DNA of 64,000 bases from Planomicrobium sp. CPCC 101079 (GTDB lineage Bacteria > Bacillota > Bacilli > Bacillales_A > Planococcaceae). Positions within the stretch are counted from its first letter, which is position 1. Every line of letters starts with the position of its first letter. Shown piece by piece: positions 26,177 to 34,268 of the stretch. Under the pieces are notes generated by a model. That model did not search any database, was not told the DNA's origin, and saw only the letters and a list, made by a program, of their open reading frames with translations. Made by a program: the position numbers and the translations under genes. Where the stretch lies: assembly GCF_007859275.1 (NCBI RefSeq), contig NZ_VOHC01000030.1, positions 180,364 to 244,363 of the forward strand. Direction: 5' to 3'.

Positions 26177-27067
26177 TCAAAACCCATTGCGGGGCAGTGC
26201 AATGCCGCGCCACTCGTTGATGTTGCACTGCCCTTCTTCGTTTTGTCCTGCAGCTATCATCGTACCGTCCCTTCGAAGTCCGACCGTATGAGCAGATCCC
26301 GCCGAGACCGCAACGATATCGCGCCAATCACTTACATCGCATTGGCCGTCATTATTTCGCCCAGCAGCCAGCACGGTGCCATCCTTTTTCAGCCCGATTG
26401 TATGATGGCTCCCTGCCGCAATCGCCACGATATTGTGCCAATCACTTACATCGCATTGGCCGTCTTTGTTCAATCCTACGGCCTCGACTCTGCCATTCGT
26501 TTTCAAGCCTACGGTATGAAGGTAACCTGCTGCTACCGAAACGATGTCCCGCCAGCCGCTTACGTTGCACTGCTCGTACCGGTTGTTCCCGGCACTCGTC
26601 ACTCTTCCGTTCGATTGGAGGCCGACGGTGTGCCAGTCACCGGCTGCCACCGCTACAATATCACACCACTCGCTTACATCGCATTGCCCTTCATTGTTTC
26701 GGCCCGCGGCCACCACCGTCCCATCCCGGTTTATCCCGATGGTTCGCCGCCAACCTGCGGCGATTGCTTTGATATCGTGCCACGAGCTTGTCTCGCATTG
26801 GCCGTACTTGTTCCAACCAATTGCTGCCACAGTGCCATCGGTTTGGAGTCCGACGCTATGCGAATTCCCAGTATGCGCGCTGCCTGCCGCCACTGCCGCT
26901 ATTTCGCACCACTCGCTCGCGTCGCATTGGCCGTATTTATTATCTCCCACGGCCAGCACTTTCCCGTCCGCTTGGAGCGCCACGGTATGGCGGTAACCCG
27001 CCGCGATCGGTTCTTTCGGCCATCGTTTCATCTTTAGCGCCGCTTCTTCCGGGAAAACATCATCCAT
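26177..27067 (-). CDS. RCC1-repeat beta-propeller protein
   Basis: A 296-residue protein made of a 21-residue head and seven RCC1-type repeats of about 38 residues, each of the form VAVAAGxxHTVGLxxDGTV.AAGxNxxGQCDVSxWxDI. Seven repeats suit one complete seven-bladed propeller. The second repeat carries a five-residue insertion (AHTGNSHSVGL). There is no signal peptide, so the protein appears cytoplasmic. Bacterial RCC1-like proteins are presumed binding scaffolds with no common enzymatic role. ATG 27067 has AGAGGAGGC upstream. Confidence 0.88.
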   Translation of the reverse strand: MDDVFPEEAALKMKRWPKEPIAAGYRHTVALQADGKVLAVGDNKYGQCDASEWCEIAAVAAGSAHTGNSHSVGLQTDGTVAAIGWNKYGQCETSSWHDIKAIAAGWRRTIGINRDGTVVAAGRNNEGQCDVSEWCDIVAVAAGDWHTVGLQSNGRVTSAGNNRYEQCNVSGWRDIVSVAAGYLHTVGLKTNGRVEAVGLNKDGQCDVSDWHNIVAIAAGSHHTIGLKKDGTVLAAGRNNDGQCDVSDWRDIVAVSAGSAHTVGLRRDGTMIAAGQNEEGQCNINEWRGIALPRNGF

Positions 27068-27219
27068 GTTCTGCCTCCTCTAAAGCAATGTATTTTTTCA
27101 TAAGCATTCCATTTCTTCATTTATGTTTAATCTACCACAGGGAAATGATATTCTCATGACAGTTTAGAAATGAAACATTTTTCTCGCTGTTCCGTATTAC
27201 TATCAAGGGAGGTTTTTCC

Positions 27220-27378
27220 ATGTCTGGAGATTTGTTTATGTTATTGCCCATCATTTCAATTTTGTTTTCGTTAATTCCGCTTGCGGTGGGAATTTTTGTG
27301 GTTGTCGCTTTTCTGAAACAAGGCAAAGAGCGCAATGCGCTTTTGAGGGAAATTGCGGAAGAACTGCGGAGAAGGTGA
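27220..27378 (+). CDS. Small single-span membrane protein
   Basis: A 52-residue protein (MSGDLFMLLPIISILFSLIP at the start) with one membrane helix at about 6-31 and a charged helical tail (KQGKERNALLREIAEELRRR). AAGGGAGG lies eight bases before the ATG. Such phoshock- or toxin-like minis are common in Bacillales, but nothing identifies this one. It is followed closely by a coupled leader ORF and a membrane-protein gene, so it probably heads that operon. Confidence 0.65.
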   Translation: MSGDLFMLLPIISILFSLIPLAVGIFVVVAFLKQGKERNALLREIAEELRRR

Positions 27379-27397
27379 ATTTATAAGGAGGTTAACT

Positions 27398-27424
27398 ATG
27401 GCAAAGAAAGGAGGCAGTAAATGA
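27398..27424 (+). CDS. Eight-codon leader ORF
   Basis: ATG 27398 with AAGGAGG six bases upstream encodes MAKKGGSK. Its TGA (27422-27424) overlaps the ATG of the next gene at 27421, and the Lys-Gly-Gly codons (AAAGGAGGC) are that gene's ribosome site. The layout copies that of the sqdB leader. Confidence 0.4.
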   Translation: MAKKGGSK

Positions 27425-28074
27425 TAAAAAGTAAATTGGCACTTTCGGGTTCCGTTATTATTCTAGGTGTCTGCATGTATTTATTTTTCCCCTTCCCGAA
27501 TAATGTCATGATCGGGGCACGTACTACGTTCATGTCCTTTCCCGTTTACGATCAGGATGGTTATAGTTTACTTGGAATAATCGGCTCTGTTTTGTTTGTA
27601 ATCGCCATGGTTTTACTTGTCATGGGTATAAAAAAATATCATTTTCGAACAGTCCTGATAGTGGCAATCGTATATGCCCTTCTACCAAATCTTCTTGTTT
27701 CGATGTACCAAGAAACATTTGCAAGCGGCATTGCAGCAGTTTCATACGGTGGCGATGGCAAGTGCAGTTTTGAGACTGTCGCTGGCAGCACATCGGATGG
27801 AGAATGCACACTTGAATTGAAAAATCGCAGCAACGAGGCGGTGTCATTTAAATTGGAATTTATAGATTCATATCCATTGGAAGACGGCACGCAAATGGAA
27901 TCGCTTATGAATTTAGCAGGTCCGTTCAGCATTTCGATAAAGGCTAATGATAGTACATCTATCCATTTGAAAGAATTACTCGATGTATCGGATGTCCCAA
28001 GACATGTTGAAAACGGAACCTTTTCCAAGGTCCACATTAAGTTGATCGACGGAGATACTTCACGTACTTTATAG
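27421..28074 (+). CDS. Hypothetical membrane protein
   Basis: A 217-residue protein with three membrane segments (about 5-22, 42-63, 70-90) and an outer domain of about 120 residues containing two Cys (CSFETV and CTLELKN, around 119 and 131) that could form a disulfide. The outer domain looks beta-rich, like an immunoglobulin-type fold (CTLELKNRSNEAVSFKLEF). No family recognised. Preceded by a leader ORF that overlaps its ATG, and followed after 14 bases by another small gene, so probably an operon with 27220 and 28089. Confidence 0.72.
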   Translation: MIKSKLALSGSVIILGVCMYLFFPFPNNVMIGARTTFMSFPVYDQDGYSLLGIIGSVLFVIAMVLLVMGIKKYHFRTVLIVAIVYALLPNLLVSMYQETFASGIAAVSYGGDGKCSFETVAGSTSDGECTLELKNRSNEAVSFKLEFIDSYPLEDGTQMESLMNLAGPFSISIKANDSTSIHLKELLDVSDVPRHVENGTFSKVHIKLIDGDTSRTL

Positions 28075-28088
28075 CAGGGGTGATTATT

Positions 28089-28352
28089 ATGGGCTTGTTG
28101 CGGTTTTTATTTTTCAAACGAAAATGCCTGGTCTACACAGCATTCGGGAATAAGATGTATTTGGAAGCGGCGAACAAATTCACTGAACACGGAATACCTT
28201 ATGACACCGTGATCCGCGGCAACGCCAATGTCCAGTCAGCTCTAAACGGGGCTTCGCCCAGCTTTAATAATTTCAAGGCGAGTCCATCGCAGTATGATTT
28301 CTATGTAGCAAAAGAAGATGAATACCGTGCGCAGCAAGCTCTTCATCGTTGA
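28089..28352 (+). CDS. Small hypothetical protein
   Basis: An 87-residue basic protein starting MGLLRFLFFKRKCLVYTAFG. The middle (AANKFTEHGIPYDTVIRGN, then YDFYVAKEDEYRAQQALH) resembles short DUF2007-like signal-transducing proteins, but the match is loose. ATG 28089 has AGGGGTG upstream; GTG 28080 is in frame but lies in that site. Last gene of the small operon. Confidence 0.6.
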   Translation: MGLLRFLFFKRKCLVYTAFGNKMYLEAANKFTEHGIPYDTVIRGNANVQSALNGASPSFNNFKASPSQYDFYVAKEDEYRAQQALHR

Positions 28353-28380
28353 GCTTGCTTTTATTTTCCCCTCCTCAACC

Positions 28381-28779
28381 TCAAGGCCGGTAGCCATAGC
28401 CAAAATTGAACATGAAAAGAAAGAAGAAAATCACGCAAGCCGCCGGCAGCAAACTCACTAGAACCAGCGTTTTGGCGATCTTTGTCTGAACCTTCATGAA
28501 CCACTTGATGTAAATAAAAATCAGCAGACCGATGAACGGCAGGAAGATGAAGTTGGAGGCCGTTTCTACCCACGCCGAATTTTCATCCCAATACGCATCC
28601 GGTACGGGTGTGATTCCTTCGTATTTGGCGTTGATCCGGTTCGTCTCGGTGACAAACACCGCAGCGATCACGAGATAGTAGGCGCCGATCAGCGTTCTGA
28701 GCCACAGCGGCAAAAAACTGTTTGAGAGAATGATAAGCAGAATCAACCCGATGATGATATAGAACCAGGTGTACGGCAC
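28381..28779 (-). CDS. Hypothetical membrane protein
   Basis: A 132-residue protein with four predicted membrane helices (about 4-20, 26-44, 78-96, 103-124) and an outer loop around 47-75. GTG 28779 is preferred since AAAGGAG lies eight bases upstream; GTG 28788 overlaps that site. No recognised family. Confidence 0.65.
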   Translation of the reverse strand: MPYTWFYIIIGLILLIILSNSFLPLWLRTLIGAYYLVIAAVFVTETNRINAKYEGITPVPDAYWDENSAWVETASNFIFLPFIGLLIFIYIKWFMKVQTKIAKTLVLVSLLPAACVIFFFLFMFNFGYGYRP

Positions 28780-28866
28780 ACATACCACTCCTTTTTGTGG
28801 TTTAGGAATTCCTTTTATGTATAAGGACTCTTTTCTGCTTAAGAAGTTCGGTTTTGGTGTTCAGTA

Positions 28867-28905
28867 AAATCCTTCCGAACCTTTAGGTTTCGGGAGGATT
28901 TTTTT
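28867..28905 (+). terminator. Intrinsic terminator without an upstream gene on its strand
   Basis: AAAATCCTtCCGAAcC pairs with GGTTtCGGgAGGATTTT, followed by T residues. The gene to its left runs the other way, so it must end either a small transcript or a hutG leader. GTTCGG at about 28846 could pair with CCGAAC in the left arm as an anti-terminator. Confidence 0.7.
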
Positions 28906-28933
28906 AGGGATTAGTAAAGAGAGCCCAAATTCA

Positions 28934-28962
28934 TTACAATAAAGTTAACAAAAGCATAAATT
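28934..28962 (+). promoter_or_regulatory. Candidate vegetative promoter of hutG
   Basis: TTACAA at 28934-28939, a 17-base spacer, TAAATT at 28957-28962. Transcription would start about 15 bases before the gene, downstream of the terminator at 28867. Confidence 0.4.
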
Positions 28963-28984
28963 TCATTGATTCGGGGTGTTGGGT

Positions 28985-29920
28985 TTGTATAAATTACCGA
29001 AAAAGCATTTTTGGCACGGGCGCGTGGACAGCGAAACCGACCGCAACAGTTTCCGTTTTCATCAGACAATCGAATTTATGGACACGTTTGACGTGCCGGA
29101 GGGCGCATTTTCCATTATCGGCTTTGAATGCGATGAAGGGGTGCAGCGCAACGGCGGGCAAGCGGGCTCTGCTGACGCGGCAAATGAAATCCGCCGGCAT
29201 CTGGCAGACCTCCCCTATCATCTTGGCGACCGGCAGACATTCGACGTCGGCTCGGTCATGTGCAAAAACAACGACTTGGAAAAAGCCCAGCGCGAACTTG
29301 GCGACCACGTCAGCCGCCTGCTTACCAGCGGCTCAATCCCTATTATTTTAGGCGGCGGACACGAAACCGCGTACGGCCATTATTTAGGGCTGCGCCGCGA
29401 TGCAGGGCCCGATGCAAGAATCGGCATCATCAACATCGACGCACATTTTGATCTGCGCAAAGCGGAGCGCCCGAATTCCGGGACAATGTTCAGGCAGATT
29501 TTAGAAGAGGATAAGAACGCAGGCTATCTCGTTCTTGGCATCCAGCCGCTTGGCAACACGAAAACGCTTTTCAATCATGCGGAAGAACTTGGCACAGAGT
29601 ACGTTCTTGCGGAAGCTTTGACCATGTTGGAGCTGCAGAACGTACAAAACCGGATTGACGCGTTTTGCGAGAACTACGATCACATTCTGGTCACGCTTTG
29701 TATGGATTCCATCACATCGCTTTACGCGCCGGGGGTTCTCGCCCCTTCCCCGTTCGGACTCGATCCGGCGGTGGTGCGCCGGTTATTGTGGCATATCGTC
29801 TCCAATGAAAAAGCGCGCAGCTTTGATGTATCCGAAGTGGATCCCGTGTTGGACGACGACGGCAAGACGGCGAAGCTCGCCGCTTACTTGGTCGCTGAAG
29901 TGATGGCTGCTTTTCATTGA
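28985..29920 (+). CDS. hutG: Formimidoylglutamase (HutG-like ureohydrolase)
   Basis: A 311-residue arginase-fold protein. The binuclear Mn ligands are seen in GGGHETAYGH, INIDAHFDLR and VTLCMDSI..APGV. The last motif is the Bacillales HutG variant with a single usual Asp rather than the arginase SxDxD pair. FDVGSVMCKNNDLEKAQ and FDVSEVDPVLDDDGKTAKLAAYL also fit HutG. It hydrolyses N-formimino-glutamate to glutamate and formamide, the last step of histidine use. No other hut gene is next to it, so it may be an isolated copy. TTG 28985 is chosen from the GGGGTG six bases upstream and the family's usual start (YKLPxKHFWxGRVDS). Confidence 0.85.
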   Translation: MYKLPKKHFWHGRVDSETDRNSFRFHQTIEFMDTFDVPEGAFSIIGFECDEGVQRNGGQAGSADAANEIRRHLADLPYHLGDRQTFDVGSVMCKNNDLEKAQRELGDHVSRLLTSGSIPIILGGGHETAYGHYLGLRRDAGPDARIGIINIDAHFDLRKAERPNSGTMFRQILEEDKNAGYLVLGIQPLGNTKTLFNHAEELGTEYVLAEALTMLELQNVQNRIDAFCENYDHILVTLCMDSITSLYAPGVLAPSPFGLDPAVVRRLLWHIVSNEKARSFDVSEVDPVLDDDGKTAKLAAYLVAEVMAAFH

Positions 29921-29932
29921 AGGATGTAGAAA

Positions 29933-29963
29933 CGCTCCAGCCTTAATTGGCTGGAGCTTTTTT
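29933..29963 (+). terminator. Intrinsic terminator
   Basis: GCTCCAGCC pairs with GGCTGGAGC, followed by TTTTTT; it ends hutG. Confidence 0.9.
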
Positions 29964-30008
29964 GATTATCCGGGGTTGCTGCTCTTTGGAGAAGAAGAAG
30001 AGGTGGCT

Positions 30009-30378
30009 GGAAAAATTTGCTTCATGAAGTTTTCGAAGTTTAACATGAAGTGTTGCGGTTTTAACATGAACTCTTGCAAATTCTACATGGCGAAGCGAGC
30101 TTTCTTCATGAACTTTTCATACTTCTACATGATTTTCTCCAAAAGCGTCTCTCCAAGATTAAAAGCAATATGGAAGCTGTTCGCCTGGCGAACAGCTCTT
30201 TATTCTTTGAGATCGCTTTTTATAGAAGAAAGTGGGCTGGAAAAATTTGCTTCATGAAGTTTTTGGGTTTTAACATGAAGTATCGCGTTTTCAACATGAA
30301 CTCTTGCAAGTTCCACATGACGAAGCGAGCTTTCTACACGAACTTTCCCTACTTCTACATGACTTCCTCAAAAATCAC
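30009..30378 (+). repeat. Composite 21-bp array element, copy A
   Basis: Two arrays of six units with an exact 21-base period. CATG occurs at 30023, 30044, 30065, 30086, 30107, 30128 and again at 30253, 30274, 30295, 30316, 30337 (mutated to CACG) and 30358. Consensus core is TTCTACATGAACTTT. The arrays are separated by a linker with an 11-bp palindrome (30175-30197, AGCTGTTCGCC and complement around T). Unit n of one array matches unit n of the other, and of copy B at 55.7 kb, better than its neighbours, so blocks were duplicated whole. Frames over it are open by chance of the 21-base period. No other feature occupies 29964-30479. Confidence 0.9.
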
Positions 30379-30479
30379 TTCTCAAATCCCCAAAACCCAA
30401 AGCCATTTTGTAACTTTTCTCCGGTTTATCCGTATCTATAGTATAAGCAATGGCATTTTATTACATTGGAGGTGTTTCT

Positions 30480-30782
30480 ATGCCAACCTGCCAAAATTGC
30501 GGCCACCAGTGGAGCTGGAAAACGACATTTAAAAAGACCCTTAAGATAAACAATGGAATGATCTGTCCTTTTTGCGGGGCCAGGCAATTTGCCACTGCAA
30601 AATCCAGAATGCGGGTAGGCTCTTTGTGCTCCATCATTGCCCCGCTTCTAATTTTGTCTTCTTATTTTTTGCACTTGTCTGCCAAAGAGCTCATCGCGAT
30701 AGGTCTCCCATTGACCATTGCCATCATTCTGGCCTCCCCCTTTTTGTATGAATTGTCGAATGATGAGAAACCGCTCTGGTGA
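30480..30782 (+). CDS. Zinc-ribbon membrane protein (TIGR04104-like)
   Basis: A 100-residue protein. An N-terminal zinc ribbon with two CxxC pairs (CQNCG at 4-8 and CPFCGARQF at 29-37) is joined to two membrane segments (about 47-65 and 69-88). It matches the small Bacillales family TIGR04104 (putative zinc finger protein, CxxCGxxWSWK start) of unknown function. ATG 30480 has TTGGAGGTG upstream at ideal spacing. It follows the 21-bp repeat element directly. Confidence 0.82.
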   Translation: MPTCQNCGHQWSWKTTFKKTLKINNGMICPFCGARQFATAKSRMRVGSLCSIIAPLLILSSYFLHLSAKELIAIGLPLTIAIILASPFLYELSNDEKPLW

Positions 30783-30810
30783 TGCTGCCCTGCGAATGAA
30801 ACAGCGCCAA

Positions 30811-30845
30811 CAAAACAGGCTATCGAATACTTCTCGACAGCCTCA
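30811..30845 (-). terminator. Intrinsic terminator of the peptide operon
   Basis: On the minus strand AGGCTgTCGA pairs with TCGAtAGCCT and is followed by GTTTTG. It lies after the CapA-family gene. Confidence 0.7.
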
Positions 30846-30885
30846 ACATTAATACCGGTTTATCTCCGGCCCATTTCTGTTTCTC

Positions 30886-32208
30886 CTATAAAATAGGACT
30901 AAGCTCAACCAAAGCATCGGCTTTCAAGATTACACGGCCCACCGATCCTTCAATTTCGATTTTTGTTCCATACGGCGCAGAAAGTTTTTGGAGTTTCTTT
31001 AATATGTCCACGTTTTTATCTACGCTTGGCCAGCCCTTTTTATAGCGCGGTTCTCCGAATCCTAATTCGATGGGGTATAAAACCAATTCCTTCAGTTCCC
31101 CGTCTTCCATTGTCCAGTAAGGCAAGATGGCGGTCCATATGTCTTTGTTGGTGCCGTAGCCGATTGTGTTGTTTTTTGATCTCGCATCAAAGGCATCTGC
31201 TACGGTATGGGAATGGTCCAGCTCGTATTTTTTATAGAAGTCGTCAGGAAGATGGGTCACGGTTTCATTCTGAAAGATGAAATTGCCCAAACTATAGAAG
31301 ATCGGGCGGTTTTTATAGATTTCGATGCCCCTTATGACGTGCGGCCCATGGCCAATCACGGAATGTGCTCCCTCATCAATGCAGATCCGGGAGAACGTTT
31401 CCAGGAATTCAGCAGGCAGCTCCTTGGACGCCCCTTTCATTTCGTGGGCATGGATGCTCACTAGGACGTAATCCGCTTGCCTTTTCGCTTCTGAAATCGC
31501 CTTTACGATGCGGTCGACGTCTTTTTGCAGCGGCATGGTGGTTTTCCCCTCTTCCTCACTTTCCCGGAAGAGGTAAGTGCCGAATGAAAAGGAATCGTCG
31601 CTAGAGCCCACTTCATAGCCATTTTTTATCTGCAATTTTTTCTCCGCGTTGATTTCCACCGTCTCTGCGATCATTTTCAAATAGCTGCTTTTCTCCGGCG
31701 AGATATTGTGGACTGTTTTGAAGCGCAAAGGGTTCACCCCTGGCCTGCCGACCATGTCCGGACGCTGTTCCCCGGCTGCGGCCGATTCATGAAAACTGGA
31801 AGTTGCAGCGATGATCGCCACCCTTCCGGAAGGGGTGTCCAAATACTTCGGTTCGCTTGCCTTTGCCAAATTATCGCCGGCACCTGCGTGGACAAAGCCA
31901 TATTCATTGAGGTATTTTTCTGTCGCCTGCAAGCCGCCATGCGAATAGTCTAGTGTATGGTTGTTCGCCCAGCCAACCAAATTAAAGCCATATTCCTTTA
32001 TTTCATTCAGCACATGGGGAGGGGCTACCGCCCACGTCCCTCCGCTCACCGCACTTGGAAATCCCTCGAAGTGATGGGTGGTGATTTCAAGATTCGTGAA
32101 TCGAACATCCGAGCTTTGAATAATAGAAGAAAGTTCGTTAAAGGCAGCATCTTTCGCCGGCAACTTCCTCGTTATAAAACTGTCCCCTGTTGCGGTAAAT
32201 GAAATCAT
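30886..32208 (-). CDS. CapA-family protein (PGA_cap metallophosphatase fold)
   Basis: A 440-residue protein with the CapA/PgsA layout: FTATGDSF at the start, DVRFTNLEITTH, VGWANNHTLDY, HAGAGDNLAKA, YVLVSIHAHEMKG and SVIGHGPHVIRGIEIYKNRPIFYSLGNF. These Asp, Asn and His residues form a calcineurin-like dinuclear site. CapA takes part in poly-gamma-glutamate synthesis, but many family members lack the cap operon and a membrane anchor, as here, and may be hydrolases. The start ATG 32208 has AAAGGAGAGTGG upstream; the frame extends 47 codons into the transporter gene in another frame. It is 29 bases after the last transporter gene, so cotranscribed. Confidence 0.85.
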   Translation of the reverse strand: MISFTATGDSFITRKLPAKDAAFNELSSIIQSSDVRFTNLEITTHHFEGFPSAVSGGTWAVAPPHVLNEIKEYGFNLVGWANNHTLDYSHGGLQATEKYLNEYGFVHAGAGDNLAKASEPKYLDTPSGRVAIIAATSSFHESAAAGEQRPDMVGRPGVNPLRFKTVHNISPEKSSYLKMIAETVEINAEKKLQIKNGYEVGSSDDSFSFGTYLFRESEEEGKTTMPLQKDVDRIVKAISEAKRQADYVLVSIHAHEMKGASKELPAEFLETFSRICIDEGAHSVIGHGPHVIRGIEIYKNRPIFYSLGNFIFQNETVTHLPDDFYKKYELDHSHTVADAFDARSKNNTIGYGTNKDIWTAILPYWTMEDGELKELVLYPIELGFGEPRYKKGWPSVDKNVDILKKLQKLSAPYGTKIEIEGSVGRVILKADALVELSPIL

Positions 32209-32237
32209 CCCTATCCACTCTCCTTTATGCGAAATCC

Positions 32238-33233
32238 TTATTGGTATAAGTGACAAGCAACAAAATGCCCCGACGAATGTTCTGTTTTTTGAGGGATTTG
32301 TTCCTTGCATATGTCTGTAGCAAACGGGCATCTTGTATGGAAGACGCATCCCGTAGGCGGATTGAACGGCGAAGGAATTTCCCCTGTCAAAATAATCCGT
32401 TCTTTTTTCTGGCCTGGATTTGGAGAAGGGACAGCTGACAGCAGCGCTTGGGTATACGGATGAAGCGGTTCTTCAAACAAACTTTCTGCCGGCCCTTCTT
32501 CTACAAGATTGCCCAAATACATCACACCGATGCGGTCAGAAATATGGCGGACTACGCTCATATCATGGGCGATAAAAAGATATGAAAGGTTGAACTCTTC
32601 TTGCAGCTCCTCCAGGAGGTTGATGATTTGCGACTGGATGGATACGTCCAGCGCAGAAACAGGTTCATCCAAAATCAGGATTTTCGGGTTGACCACCAGT
32701 GCCCGCGCCAGGCCGATCCGCTGTCTTTGCCCTCCGGAAAGTTCATGAGGAAATCGGTAGTAATGATCAACTTGCATGCCAACTTTTTGCAGTATGGCCA
32801 TCACTTTTTCTGTTCTTTCCTTCTTGCCCCCAAGGCCGTGGATGATCAATGGCTCTTCCAAGATTTCACCAATGCGCTGGCGGGGATTCAAGGAAGTATA
32901 AGGGTCTTGAAACACCATTTGCAGGTCTCTTCTCGCTTCGCGCAAATCTTTGCCCGATAACTGCAGAATGTCCCGGTCACCGTAGATGACCTTTCCTTCA
33001 GTGGAATCGATGAGCTTTAATATCGTACGGCTTAAAGTGCTTTTTCCGCAGCCGGACTCACCAACCAAACCGTAAGTCTCGTTTTCTTTCAGTTGCAGCG
33101 ATACATTGTTTACCGCTTTGACCGTACCTTTTGCTCCTCCGAACCGTCCAAGTGAACCCGGCACCAAAAAGTGTTTTTGCAAGCCCTGGACTTCAAGCAC
33201 TATACTTTCGGACTCATAAGTTGATTGCTTCAT
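32238..33233 (-). CDS. Oligopeptide ABC transporter ATPase (DppF/OppF-like)
   Basis: A 331-residue cytoplasmic ATPase. Walker A GESGCGKST, signature LSGGQRQRIGLARAL, Walker B ILILDEPVSALDVS and the H-loop FIAHDMSVV are all intact. The C-terminal oligopeptide_TP extension carries CxFHTRCPFATDIC with Cys residues as in DppF/OppF, which can hold an Fe-S cluster. ATG 33233 is chosen from AAGAGGTG upstream; the gene overlaps the end of dppD by about 20 bases. It pairs with DppD to drive uptake through DppB/DppC. Confidence 0.92.
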   Translation of the reverse strand: MKQSTYESESIVLEVQGLQKHFLVPGSLGRFGGAKGTVKAVNNVSLQLKENETYGLVGESGCGKSTLSRTILKLIDSTEGKVIYGDRDILQLSGKDLREARRDLQMVFQDPYTSLNPRQRIGEILEEPLIIHGLGGKKERTEKVMAILQKVGMQVDHYYRFPHELSGGQRQRIGLARALVVNPKILILDEPVSALDVSIQSQIINLLEELQEEFNLSYLFIAHDMSVVRHISDRIGVMYLGNLVEEGPAESLFEEPLHPYTQALLSAVPSPNPGQKKERIILTGEIPSPFNPPTGCVFHTRCPFATDICKEQIPQKTEHSSGHFVACHLYQ

Positions 33234-34233
33234 ATGCATTCACCTCTTTTTTTGCAATTTCGTGTGCATTCCAGCATCTCACTTTATGGCCTTCTGTATG
33301 GGCTTCCAGTTCCGGCGCCTGTTGGAAGCATCGGCTGTCTGAAAAAGCGCACCTCTCTGCGAAACGGCATCCGGTTGGCACATTATTCAATGTCGGCACT
33401 GTCCCTTTAATCACATGAAGTTTTTCAGGCCGCAGCCCGTCTACTTGCGGAATCGACTGGATCAGCCCTTTTGTATACGGATGGACCGGATTGGAAAACA
33501 GCGTCTTCACGTCCGCTTCTTCGACAATCTGCCCAAGATACATAACAACAACCCGGTCGCAAATTTGGGCGACTACCCCTAAATCATGTGTGATGAACAT
33601 CATCGCCATTCCCATTTCCTTGTTCAACCGGACCATCAAATCTAAGATTTGGGCTTGGATTGTAACATCCAATGCCGTTGTCGGTTCATCCGCGATCAGC
33701 AAGTCCGGTTCACAGGCCAAGGCCATGGCGATCATTGCCCGCTGCAGCATTCCGCCGGACAATTGGTGCGGGTATTCGTTCGCCCGTTTTTCCGGCGATG
33801 GAATGCCCATCATTTCCAGAAGTTTTATCGCTTTTTCATGCGCTTCTTTTTTTGAGACGTTTCGGTGGAGCCGCATCGATTCAGCCACTTGCTTGCCGAT
33901 GGTGTATACGGGATTCAGGGCACTTGATGGATCTTGAAAAATCATCGAAATTTCATTTCCGCGAAGATCGTGCATGGTGGAAAGCGGCTTTTTCAGCAGA
34001 TTTTCCCCTTTGAAAGAAATGGCCCCTTCGTATTGCGCCGTATACTCTTCATCGAACAAACGCAGAATCGACTGGGAGGTGACGCTTTTTCCACATCCGG
34101 ATTCTCCGACCACTCCTACTATCTCTCCTTCTTCAACCGTAAAGGAGATGCCGTCTACGGCAGTTACTACTCCGTTTTCGGTGTAGAAGTTCGTCTTGAG
34201 GTCTTTTACCTCTAAAAGCGGCTGTTTCTCCAT
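33214..34233 (-). CDS. Oligopeptide ABC transporter ATPase (DppD/OppD-like)
   Basis: A 339-residue ATPase with Walker A GESGCGKSV, signature LSGGMLQRAMIAMAL, Walker B LLIADEPTTALDVT and H-loop FITHDLGVV. The Cys-containing C-terminal segment (GCRFAERCAFSDSRC) is the usual DppD/OppD tail. GAGGGAGGG precedes ATG 34233. Together with the two permeases and DppF it forms a class of importer for di- and oligopeptides (PepT family of ABC importers). Confidence 0.92.
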   Translation of the reverse strand: MEKQPLLEVKDLKTNFYTENGVVTAVDGISFTVEEGEIVGVVGESGCGKSVTSQSILRLFDEEYTAQYEGAISFKGENLLKKPLSTMHDLRGNEISMIFQDPSSALNPVYTIGKQVAESMRLHRNVSKKEAHEKAIKLLEMMGIPSPEKRANEYPHQLSGGMLQRAMIAMALACEPDLLIADEPTTALDVTIQAQILDLMVRLNKEMGMAMMFITHDLGVVAQICDRVVVMYLGQIVEEADVKTLFSNPVHPYTKGLIQSIPQVDGLRPEKLHVIKGTVPTLNNVPTGCRFAERCAFSDSRCFQQAPELEAHTEGHKVRCWNAHEIAKKEVNAYEAINL

Positions 34234-34268
34234 AAGTAACCCTCCCTCAATTTAGAATGCCAGCAAAT

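Noticed and set aside
26243..27159. Plus-strand frames opposite the RCC1 gene
   Set aside because: Shadow frames produced by the repeat codon pattern; low-plausibility His/Arg/Cys-rich proteins.
9990..30400. CRISPR array candidate at the 21-bp repeats
   Set aside because: Units have no conserved repeat/variable spacer alternation of CRISPR length, and no cas gene is present.
29976..30532. Open frames across the 21-bp arrays, encoding heptad-like peptides (FMKFSK, FNMNSCK ...)
   Set aside because: The 21-base period keeps any frame open by itself; no ribosome site fits, and the fourth array has an in-frame stop.
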